The position numbers were made by a program, and so were the translations under genes. Shown here piece by piece: positions 52,761-58,692 of a DNA stretch of 58,692 nucleotides. The first letter of the stretch is position 1. The number at the start of each line of letters is the position of its first letter. The notes under the pieces are model-generated. The model ran no database searches. It saw only the letters and a list, made by a program, of their open reading frames with translations, and was not told the DNA's origin. The stretch comes from JBMYQA01 sp049600855 (GTDB taxonomy: Bacteria; Bacteroidota; Bacteroidia; Cytophagales; Flammeovirgaceae), in the NCBI GenBank assembly GCA_049600855.1, contig JBMYQA010000002.1:1-58692 (forward strand), read 5' to 3'.

Positions 52761-52937
52761 GTAAAAGATGAGAAAGTACTAGCCCCAATTGACTTGTTCT
52801 TTTCATCATCAAAATCACCTAAAAAAATTAACCGTAATCTCCATTATGCTGATGGTTCGGCCTTCCGATTTTTTACGCAATCTTGATAATAAAAATAACG
52901 ATGTATTAATGGAGCCATTTATTTCTAATCTTTTACT
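52760..52937. repeat. Inverted-repeat element, copy 2 (178 bp)
   Basis: Left end AGTAAAAGATGAGAAA at 52760; the right end, read on the minus strand from 52937, is AGTAAAAGATTAGAAATAA, almost the same. The first 48 bases match the reverse of copy 1 at 532-587, while the inner 130 bases are absent there. No protein is encoded. The structure is that of a non-autonomous MITE-type element or a degenerate repetitive palindrome. It lies between recQ and a lipoprotein gene. Confidence 0.65.
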
Positions 52938-53000
52938 AAAATGCTTACTTACTCAAATAATCTCAGCTATTTAGCTAATTTTCTAATTAAACTCACATTC

Positions 53001-53654
53001 ATGAAGCCGTTAATCTATTTGTGCTGTATTGTCCTTTTTGCATCCTCTTGTTCATTTGATCAAGAAATTCATTTTAATAAAGATTGGTCGGGTAATGCTG
53101 CGTTTATGGTAGATTTGTCTACCATGATGGCAATGTTGCCGCCTGATACTACAGGTGGTGGCTTGGGTGGACCTACAGAATCCTTAACGAAAGGTTTTAC
53201 CGAAATGGAGGAAGAGTTTTCGAAAACAGAAGGCATTAGCAATGTGGAAGTGGAAGAAGATAAGGAGTTGGGCAAGATGCAGATTAAGTTTGACTTTGCT
53301 TCCATTGACGCATTGAATAATTGTTTGCAAGGCGAGGGAGATATGGGAGCAGTGCTCAGCAATAAAGACCATGTTTTCTTCCGTGTAAAAGGGAAGAATA
53401 AACTCATTTATGAAGTTCCAAAAATGGGGGAAAGTTTGAAGGAGGAAGAACCAAATATGAATCTTGATCAGATGGCAGGCATGGCGGCCATGATGCGTTA
53501 TCACTTAAAGTTAACATTTGATCGGAAGGTGAAAAAAGCGTCTAGCGATAATCAGTATACCAAACAGACTAAAAGTGTAGAGCAAGATTTTGGCCTAGAT
53601 GCATTGATGAAAGAAGGGTTTAATGGAACCATTGAAGTAACTTTAGGGAAGTAA
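53001..53654 (+). CDS. Lipoprotein of unknown function
   Basis: 217 residues from MKPLIYLCCIVLF; the 20 upstream residues in the frame arise from the element and are not used. Lipobox VLFASSC with lipid-attached Cys. The mature protein is acidic, with a Met/Pro/Gly-rich stretch (MVDLSTMMAMLPPDTTGGGL) and MQIKFDFASIDALNNCL. I do not recognise a family. The frame of the start is supported by the signal peptide. Confidence 0.75.
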   Translation: MKPLIYLCCIVLFASSCSFDQEIHFNKDWSGNAAFMVDLSTMMAMLPPDTTGGGLGGPTESLTKGFTEMEEEFSKTEGISNVEVEEDKELGKMQIKFDFASIDALNNCLQGEGDMGAVLSNKDHVFFRVKGKNKLIYEVPKMGESLKEEEPNMNLDQMAGMAAMMRYHLKLTFDRKVKKASSDNQYTKQTKSVEQDFGLDALMKEGFNGTIEVTLGK

Positions 53655-53720
53655 TCCTAAGCGTTTCTTTGTGAATACTAACCAAAGAAGAGCTAGTTGT
53701 ATGATTTTAGATTCCATGTG

Positions 53721-54341
53721 ATGAGAATAAATTATTGGGCATTCATATTCGTTACATTGATGGCATGCGGTGAATATGGTAAGAAGCTTGAACTTGTAGC
53801 CATTGATGAAAAGTTTCGAGAAGGTCAAGTGGAGGAAGCAAAACAAGAGCTGGAAAGCTTCCTTGAACAGACCAAAGACAATGAATATGCTTGGACATTA
53901 TTAGGCCACATACATGCTGAATTGGATGACAATCAAGCAGCGAGGAAAGCCTATGAACAGGCATTAACTATCAATGCCAATACAGTAGAAGCACTTACTG
54001 GTTTAGGAATTATCTTTAGAAAAGCGTTGGATTATCCCAAAGCGGCTGACTATTACCACCAAGCGATTGACATTGATCCCAATTATGCGCAAGCCTATTC
54101 GAGTTTAGCGGTGGTCAAGCTCAAGCAACGAAAATTTGATGAGGCCCTAAAAATGGGACTCAAAGGTTATGAGCTTGATCCAGATGATCCGGTGTTGATC
54201 GCGAATTTATCCATCACGTATCACTATGCGGGCGATAGTTTAAAAAGGGATCAGTTTTATGAACTGGCAGAAATTAACGGATATCGAAACTTACCTTCAC
54301 TCCAGAAAATTTTTACTGGGGAATTGACTGTGTTTGATTAG
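53721..54341 (+). CDS. TPR lipoprotein
   Basis: 206 residues from MRINYWAFIFVTLMACG, with a lipobox ending at Cys 16; the earlier TTG start adds eight unneeded residues. At least four tetratricopeptide repeats follow (AWTLLGHIHAELDDNQAARK, ALTGLGIIFRKALDYPKAAD, YSSLAVVKLKQRKFDEALKM, LIANLSITYHYAGDSLKRD). TPR lipoproteins are protein-binding scaffolds of the envelope. It is 66 bases after the preceding lipoprotein on the same strand and may be co-transcribed. Confidence 0.85.
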   Translation: MRINYWAFIFVTLMACGEYGKKLELVAIDEKFREGQVEEAKQELESFLEQTKDNEYAWTLLGHIHAELDDNQAARKAYEQALTINANTVEALTGLGIIFRKALDYPKAADYYHQAIDIDPNYAQAYSSLAVVKLKQRKFDEALKMGLKGYELDPDDPVLIANLSITYHYAGDSLKRDQFYELAEINGYRNLPSLQKIFTGELTVFD

Positions 54342-54392
54342 GTCGGCAAACCTTATCGTGCTTTCGAGTTTTCTTCACTTGATAAGTCGATT

Positions 54393-54422
54393 TTGTTTTT
54401 AAAATACCGATCGGTATATTTG
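54393..54422 (+). promoter_or_regulatory. Promoter and operator of the TetR gene
   Basis: TTG (54393-54395), 19 bases, then TATATTTG (54415-54422) is a fully matched Bacteroidota promoter. The perfect 14-bp palindrome ATACCGATCGGTAT (54404-54417) fills the spacer and covers the first bases of the -7 box, so bound repressor would block polymerase. The GTG start at 54427 follows the -7 box after only four bases, so the transcript is probably leaderless. Confidence 0.8.
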
Positions 54423-54426
54423 TGTT

Positions 54427-55023
54427 GTGAGCAAAAGAAATTCAAATAGAGAACAAACAAAACAACGAATTATTGAGGCTTCATCGGTCGTTTTCAATAA
54501 GAAAGGTGTTTTAGGTACCTCATTGTCGGATATTGAGAAAGCAACGGCATTGACGAAAGGAAGTATTTATGGGAATTTTAAGAATAAGGAAGAAGTGGCC
54601 TTAAAAGCTTTTCAACATAATTACGGTTTACTGAAAAAAGGAATTTCTGCTAAAATACGCGAAGCACAAACGGCGCGCGAAGAGTTGATGGCTTACATTC
54701 ATTTTTATCGTGAGAATTACCAATTCCATTTTACCCGAGGTGGTTGCCCTATTTTAAATGCGGGAATTGACGCGGATGATGCGAATATTGAGGTGCTAGA
54801 AGCGGTAAATAAGGCCATTCGCGACTGGCAGAGGCACTTGAGTCGAGTCATCCAAAAAGGGCAAGAGGCTGAGGAATGGAATACGCCCGTTCAAGCCGAA
54901 AATTTTGTAACGCTTTTTATTAGCCTGTTGGAAGGAGGAATTTTTTTGGCTAAAACTACAGGAGACATCAAGCACCTCTTGCGAAATTTAGATCATTTGG
55001 AACAGACAATTCTTGAATTATAA
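54427..55023 (+). CDS. TetR/AcrR family transcriptional regulator
   Basis: 198 residues from a GTG. N-terminal helix-turn-helix (about 10-58: QRIIEASSVVFNKKGVLGTS, then LTKGSIYGNFKNKEEVALKA) and a ligand-binding half with the subgroup motif TRGGCPILNAGIDADD. It carries the 14-bp palindrome in its own promoter and again before the next gene, so it most likely represses itself and the thioesterase. The inducer may be an acyl-CoA or fatty acid, inferred only from the linked gene. Confidence 0.92.
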   Translation: MSKRNSNREQTKQRIIEASSVVFNKKGVLGTSLSDIEKATALTKGSIYGNFKNKEEVALKAFQHNYGLLKKGISAKIREAQTAREELMAYIHFYRENYQFHFTRGGCPILNAGIDADDANIEVLEAVNKAIRDWQRHLSRVIQKGQEAEEWNTPVQAENFVTLFISLLEGGIFLAKTTGDIKHLLRNLDHLEQTILEL

Positions 55024-55040
55024 ATTTTTTAATCAATAAA

Positions 55041-55054
55041 ATACCGATCGGTAT
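55041..55054. promoter_or_regulatory. Second TetR operator, before the thioesterase gene
   Basis: ATACCGATCGGTAT, identical over all 14 bases to the operator before the TetR gene, 14 bases before the ATG of the thioesterase. The flanks also agree (AAA before, AT after). No strong -7 box is seen around it, so it may act by roadblock or on a weak promoter. Confidence 0.8.
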
Positions 55055-55068
55055 ATAAACAATTCACC

Positions 55069-55521
55069 ATGATTGCATACCAAAAAACGTTTGAAGTAAA
55101 ATGGGCAGATGTCGACCCGAATAATCACCTGAGAAATACCGTCTATGTGGATTTTACAGATCATGTGCGGTTTAGCTATTTTGATTCTCAAGGTTTAGAC
55201 TATCACTACATCAGAAAATTGGGTATTGGCCCCATATTTTTCAAAGTATGTACTTCTTTTTATAAAGAAGTTTTACTGCACGAAACCATTACCGTAAACT
55301 TAAAGTTAGCCTATTTGTCTGAGAGCGGAGATCGTTGGTCTTTTGAGCACGAGGTATTGAAAGCTGATGGGCGTTTAGCTGCGAAAGTGGAGGTACAAGG
55401 TGCATTTTTAAATTTAAAGACGCGAAAATTGGCTAATCCATCAGAAGAAATGAATGCGGCTATTCGAAAGTTGGAACGCACAAAAGACTTTAAGGAAGCA
55501 GTTGAGCTAGGAGAAAAATAA
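55069..55521 (+). CDS. Acyl-CoA thioesterase (hot-dog fold)
   Basis: 150 residues. The 4HBT-type hot-dog fold is shown by VKWADVDPNNHLRNTVYVDF, with the catalytic Asp and the NH pair, and FFKVCTSFYKEVLLHETITV and KVEVQGAFLNLKTRKLA. It hydrolyses an acyl-CoA thioester; chain length is not predictable. It is 45 bases after the TetR gene with an operator between, so it is under its control. Confidence 0.88.
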   Translation: MIAYQKTFEVKWADVDPNNHLRNTVYVDFTDHVRFSYFDSQGLDYHYIRKLGIGPIFFKVCTSFYKEVLLHETITVNLKLAYLSESGDRWSFEHEVLKADGRLAAKVEVQGAFLNLKTRKLANPSEEMNAAIRKLERTKDFKEAVELGEK

Positions 55522-55524
55522 ATA

Positions 55525-55548
55525 GAGACAAGGCTAATTCCTTGTCTC
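55525..55548 (-). terminator. Terminator hairpin between converging thioesterase and LysM genes
   Basis: GAGACAAGG (55525-55533) pairs perfectly with CCTTGTCTC (55540-55548) around CTAATT. On the minus strand a T-rich stretch (TATTTATTTTT) follows, so it mainly ends the LysM gene, and its plus-strand form may also stop the thioesterase transcript. Confidence 0.75.
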
Positions 55549-55558
55549 CACAGTTCCA

Positions 55559-56686
55559 TTATTGATTATATTCTAATATCACAGGAAATTTATCGGTAAC
55601 TAAGCCAATAGATTGGCAAGCAGATCTGGAAATCTTAATGATTACATCTTTATCGGTATCCACATTTTGTAGGTTACCCAATATACGAACAAATGTTGAT
55701 TTGCCATTATTTGGATTCGTTACCTTAATATAAGAGCCTTTAGCAGCCGTGCGATGTAGGGCTAAATGTTTATTTGTGCTCGTTTCTGAATTGCCTTTGA
55801 TAACTGCTCCCATTACCGTGATTTTTCTGTTCGTAGGGATGTGATTATCCATTACCCGGCCATTTGTGCTCATCAAGTGCTCATTTTTGTCGGCCACTGT
55901 TTTCCTTTCATCACTGATGTCAACATACGTTTTATTACCAGTTGTTTTATCAATGTATTCATACCCGACAATAATCCGATCTCCTGCTTTGATGCTATTA
56001 GGAGAAGCCATGGCATTCCAAGTTACTAGTTTGCTCATGGATACACCGTATTCTTTGGCAATTTTTTCCAGCGTTTCTCCTGGTTGAATGGTATGTGCTA
56101 CTTGCAATACACGCGCGTTTTTTTCGCCAATTGGCTCATAAACCCACCAAGGCACCTCGCCACTACCACTTCCCGTTCCGTTTATGCTGCCTGAATCGCC
56201 AGAACCATCATTTATTCGATTATTGGTCTTTTTTAAAGGAGGATTTTTACCTGGTACTAAAATTAATAGTGCTTGATGCTTATACAAGGTATTGCTCTTT
56301 AACTTATTCAGGAGCTTGATCTCTTCTACTTTTACATTATATTTTTTGGCTATTCCATAAAGGGTTTCTCCAGCTGCTACGGTATGCGTAATGGTCACCA
56401 AATGCTCTCTGCCTGCATATAAACTTTCACTAGGCACACGAACGATTTGGCCAATTTGTAAAGCGTCTTCTTTTAAATAGGGATTCGCATTCATCATATC
56501 ACGTAAAGTGACATTATATTTTTTTGCGATACTCGTCATCGATTCTTGGGGAGTTACCTTATGTAAAATGTAGGTCTTCCCATACTCTTCCTCAGTGCCA
56601 ATGGAGTCTCTTAGGTGAATTTCAGCAACACTTACTAAAGAAAATAACAGCAAGATTGTTGTCAATATGGTGGTCTTCCCGTTCAT
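55559..56686 (-). CDS. Secreted LysM protein with C-terminal RlpA-like domain
   Basis: 375 residues. Signal peptide (residues 5-22), three LysM domains (about 41-87: TPQESMTSIAKKYNVTLRDM; 97-143: AAGETLYGIAKKYNVKVEEI; 195-245: QPGETLEKIAKEYGVSMSKL), a Gly/Ser-rich linker between the second and third, and a C-terminal part (about 300-375: ALHRTAAKGSYIKVTNPNNG) similar to the double-psi beta-barrel of RlpA-type proteins. LysM binds peptidoglycan. The barrel lacks an obvious catalytic Asp, so a structural or glycan-binding role is more likely than lytic transglycosylase activity. Confidence 0.85.
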   Translation of the reverse strand: MNGKTTILTTILLLFSLVSVAEIHLRDSIGTEEEYGKTYILHKVTPQESMTSIAKKYNVTLRDMMNANPYLKEDALQIGQIVRVPSESLYAGREHLVTITHTVAAGETLYGIAKKYNVKVEEIKLLNKLKSNTLYKHQALLILVPGKNPPLKKTNNRINDGSGDSGSINGTGSGSGEVPWWVYEPIGEKNARVLQVAHTIQPGETLEKIAKEYGVSMSKLVTWNAMASPNSIKAGDRIIVGYEYIDKTTGNKTYVDISDERKTVADKNEHLMSTNGRVMDNHIPTNRKITVMGAVIKGNSETSTNKHLALHRTAAKGSYIKVTNPNNGKSTFVRILGNLQNVDTDKDVIIKISRSACQSIGLVTDKFPVILEYNQ

Positions 56687-56906
56687 AGTCTTAATAATTA
56701 GAAAACTAAAAAATTAGTCTAGTTAAACAAGTTTGGTGTTTTAACAATAACGAAATGTATGCTTATCAATTGAGTTCACTTAGTCTAATTTAAGGATTTT
56801 TAAAACAAAAAATGGAATAATGTACAAAAGTGCCAAAATTTCAGTGATTCATGAAGGTGAGCTATGTAGCATATTGATAACCAGTGAATTTAAATAAACA
56901 TGTTTT

Positions 56907-57776
56907 TTAGTTCAGGCGTTTGGTAAAGTCTTTCCAAACTTGGATATATTCTATTGTGTATTTATTGAAGAAATCTTCATGTTTTCCTCCTTCAAAGACG
57001 TGGAATGTTTTGATGTGGGCAGGGCAATTGGCGAATATGGCTTTGCTTTCATGTAAAGGGAGTTGCCTTTCTTGGTCGCCTGCTAGATGCAATAATGGGG
57101 TTTTACATGCTGTAATGGCGGTTTGAGGTTGTAATTCCTCAATATCAATTTGAGCAATCCATTCACCCATCCATAACATAGGGCTATACAGCCATTCGGG
57201 TAACATAAACGGCTCCATGCGATGTTGTATGGCATGACGAAGCTGATCATAAGGCGATTCTAAAACAATAAAATAGCTATCTTTAATCACGGACAAGGCA
57301 TACGTAATGGTGGCGGCACCTAATGAACTGCCGTGTAAAGCGATGTGCGTTTTTCCTTCACTTTTCAAGAATTCATAACAGGCAATTAAATCGTGACGTT
57401 CATGCCACCCAAAGCTGATGACATCGCCTTCACTTTCTCCCGTAGCTCTAAGATCTGGAAGCAGCACTGAAAAGCCTTGTTCCAAGTAAAACGTGGCTCG
57501 GTCGACTGTAGCTAAGCGATTCGCTTTTATGCCTGAAAGAATAATGACAGTAGTATCCGAATGCCCAATGAGCCATGCTTTGATGCGGAGTTGATCTGCT
57601 GTAATTACACTTACATCTTGATGAGGATATGCTTGTAAGGAGGTAGGTATGTTAATAATTGCTGGTTGAGGCATAGTGGCGTATTTTGCAGCTAAATAGC
57701 CAACCAATACCCAAGCAATTCCCAAACTAAGGAAAATACTGAACCATTTTAAGCTTTTTTTTAGATGATTAGGCAT
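56907..57776 (-). CDS. Membrane-anchored alpha/beta hydrolase
   Basis: 289 residues. An N-terminal hydrophobic helix (about 10-30) anchors it. The catalytic set is complete: nucleophile Ser in IALHGSSLGAATIT, acid in LLHLAGDQERQLPL, and His in VFEGGKHEDFFNK; the oxyanion region is VIILSGIKANRLA. This is the YqkD/BAAT-like hydrolase type. Substrate unknown; it stands alone between the LysM gene and the LEA14-like gene. Confidence 0.85.
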   Translation of the reverse strand: MPNHLKKSLKWFSIFLSLGIAWVLVGYLAAKYATMPQPAIINIPTSLQAYPHQDVSVITADQLRIKAWLIGHSDTTVIILSGIKANRLATVDRATFYLEQGFSVLLPDLRATGESEGDVISFGWHERHDLIACYEFLKSEGKTHIALHGSSLGAATITYALSVIKDSYFIVLESPYDQLRHAIQHRMEPFMLPEWLYSPMLWMGEWIAQIDIEELQPQTAITACKTPLLHLAGDQERQLPLHESKAIFANCPAHIKTFHVFEGGKHEDFFNKYTIEYIQVWKDFTKRLN

Positions 57777-57868
57777 GATGTATGCGAGATGTTCTACATT
57801 TTTGAGGTTGCAAGTAGTTAAATAAACACAGCTTGATTAACAAATTATCCTACTTAACTTGAATATTT

Positions 57869-58342
57869 ATGTTGTTACGAACTATACGTCCCTATCTGTT
57901 TTTAGTTGTGATCACCCTTGTAGTGAGCAGTTGTGGCATTAAAGTACCTACTTTTCAATCCATGAGTGAATTGAAAGTAGATAAGTTCACGAAACGGGAA
58001 ATTACTGTAAAAGGCTCCATCGTGATGAATAATCCCAATAAAAATAGCCTCAATTTGAATAATATCCGACTCCAAATGTCTTCCAATAAAAATGTGTTGG
58101 GAACCTTCGAACAAGATATCAATGCGCCTGTAGCAGCGTTTAGTAATTTTACCATTCCTTTTTCCATCAGTTTTGATCCAGTACAGCTCGGACAAAACTT
58201 GGTTTCCACAGCCCTTTCTGCCTTTAGTGATCAAAAGCTCAAACTAGCCTTTAAAGGGCATGTACAGGTGAGTAGTAAGAAAAAGGAGCAAGGAGGAATC
58301 AAGATTCCAATTATTTATTCAAAATCTATTAAGTTTAGATAG
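57869..58342 (+). CDS. LEA14-like (LEA_2) lipoprotein
   Basis: 157 residues with a lipoprotein signal (VVSSCG). The mature part has the LEA type 2 / WHy beta-sandwich look: ITVKGSIVMNNPNKNSLNLN, IPFSISFDPVQLGQ and LKLAFKGHVQVSSKK. Such proteins are thought to act in desiccation or envelope stress. It diverges from the hydrolase gene with a 92-base gap and is followed by a terminator about 90 bases after the stop. Confidence 0.85.
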   Translation: MLLRTIRPYLFLVVITLVVSSCGIKVPTFQSMSELKVDKFTKREITVKGSIVMNNPNKNSLNLNNIRLQMSSNKNVLGTFEQDINAPVAAFSNFTIPFSISFDPVQLGQNLVSTALSAFSDQKLKLAFKGHVQVSSKKKEQGGIKIPIIYSKSIKFR

Positions 58343-58431
58343 GACTACGGCTACACATTTGTTAGAAAAAGAAGCAGAAAAGTTGAATGATTTAAAACTT
58401 TTTCTAAGAAAAAAATATATAAACGAAAATA

Positions 58432-58468
58432 CCTTAAAGTGATTAAATCGTGCTTTAAGGCGTTTTTA
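58432..58468 (+). terminator. Terminator of the LEA14-like gene
   Basis: CCTTAAAG (58432-58439) pairs with CTTTAAGG (58453-58460) around a 13-base loop, followed by CGTTTTTATA. It serves the plus-strand gene ending at 58342. Confidence 0.7.
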
Positions 58469-58692
58469 TATGTGAAATAATAGGATTTATTCAAGAAGTA
58501 CTGTGACTGCTGTTTACTTTTTAGGTTTTTAGTCGTGATTTAATGAAACCTTAGCTCTTAATAAACGTTAATGAGTTATACGGATAAAACACAATTATTT
58601 ATTGGAAAAATTAAACGACTTCTAAATCTCTCAATATAAATATTTTTTTTCTCATCTAAATAAAATAACCCAGTTTCTAATATATCTTCAAT
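58469..58692. other. AT-rich end of the window
   Basis: 224 bases with no supportable gene. A 22-codon frame at 58571-58639 is too short to claim. No promoter of good quality is seen. Confidence 0.4.

Noticed and set aside
58571..58639. 22-codon frame at the end of the window
   Set aside because: Very short, AT-rich, no promoter or family signal.

Overview
The window comes from a member of the Bacteroidota, most likely a marine or free-living Saprospiria- or Cytophagia-type bacterium; I cannot fix the family. Support: Bacteroidota -7 boxes (TAnnTTTG) in front of many genes, a type IX secretion C-terminal sorting domain, LytS/LytTR signalling, a TPR-LuxR sensor, GldE-like, DUF4369/thioredoxin and YwqK proteins, a secreted OmpA-like protein and many lipoproteins. 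The DNA is AT-rich and gene-dense. I see no rRNA, tRNA, CRISPR array, prophage or transposase gene.

Layout. 1-1.3 kb: two solitary PD-(D/E)XK-type proteins (HsdR-N-like and Uma2) and a small inverted-repeat element. 1.3-5.5 kb: a fragment of the S10 ribosomal operon (rplC-rplD-rplW-rplB-rpsS-rplV-rpsC), closed by a terminator and without rpsJ before or rplP after it. 5.5-13.2 kb: housekeeping and hypothetical genes (DUF1569, ATP-grasp, miaB, a thioredoxin-fold lipid- or stress-type protein, ppx). 13.3-20.8 kb: an orphan CoA-transferase subunit A, a DinB protein, then an AraC regulator followed by a YcaC-like hydrolase, a lipoprotein amidohydrolase, YceI, a YdcZ transporter and an alginate-export-type porin, which look like one uptake and hydrolysis module. 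20.9-27.4 kb: small envelope proteins, a SulP anion transporter, a GNAT-like protein, bamD. 27.4-31 kb: a LytTR two-component pair divergent from two Spy-like periplasmic proteins, one with a His-rich region and a T9SS signal. 31-43.2 kb: aroB, OmpA-like, yifB, gldE-like, nadC, a TauE transporter, a TPR-LuxR sensor.

43.3-46 kb is the most unusual part: an all-minus array of secreted paralogues of unknown function with a nearly identical 720-bp duplication, one 5'-truncated paralogue, and leftover 3' gene ends that overlap the start of both duplicated genes. 46.3-50.3 kb: an acyl-CoA dehydrogenase with a two-operator promoter, a DOMON protein, a Lumazine_bd/NTF2-like protein, a YwqK lipoprotein. 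50.6-58.7 kb: recQ, a second, longer copy of the inverted-repeat element, two lipoproteins, a TetR/thioesterase pair sharing an identical palindromic operator, a LysM/RlpA-like protein, an alpha/beta hydrolase and a LEA14-like lipoprotein.

All functional calls come from reading the sequence by eye; no database search was run.
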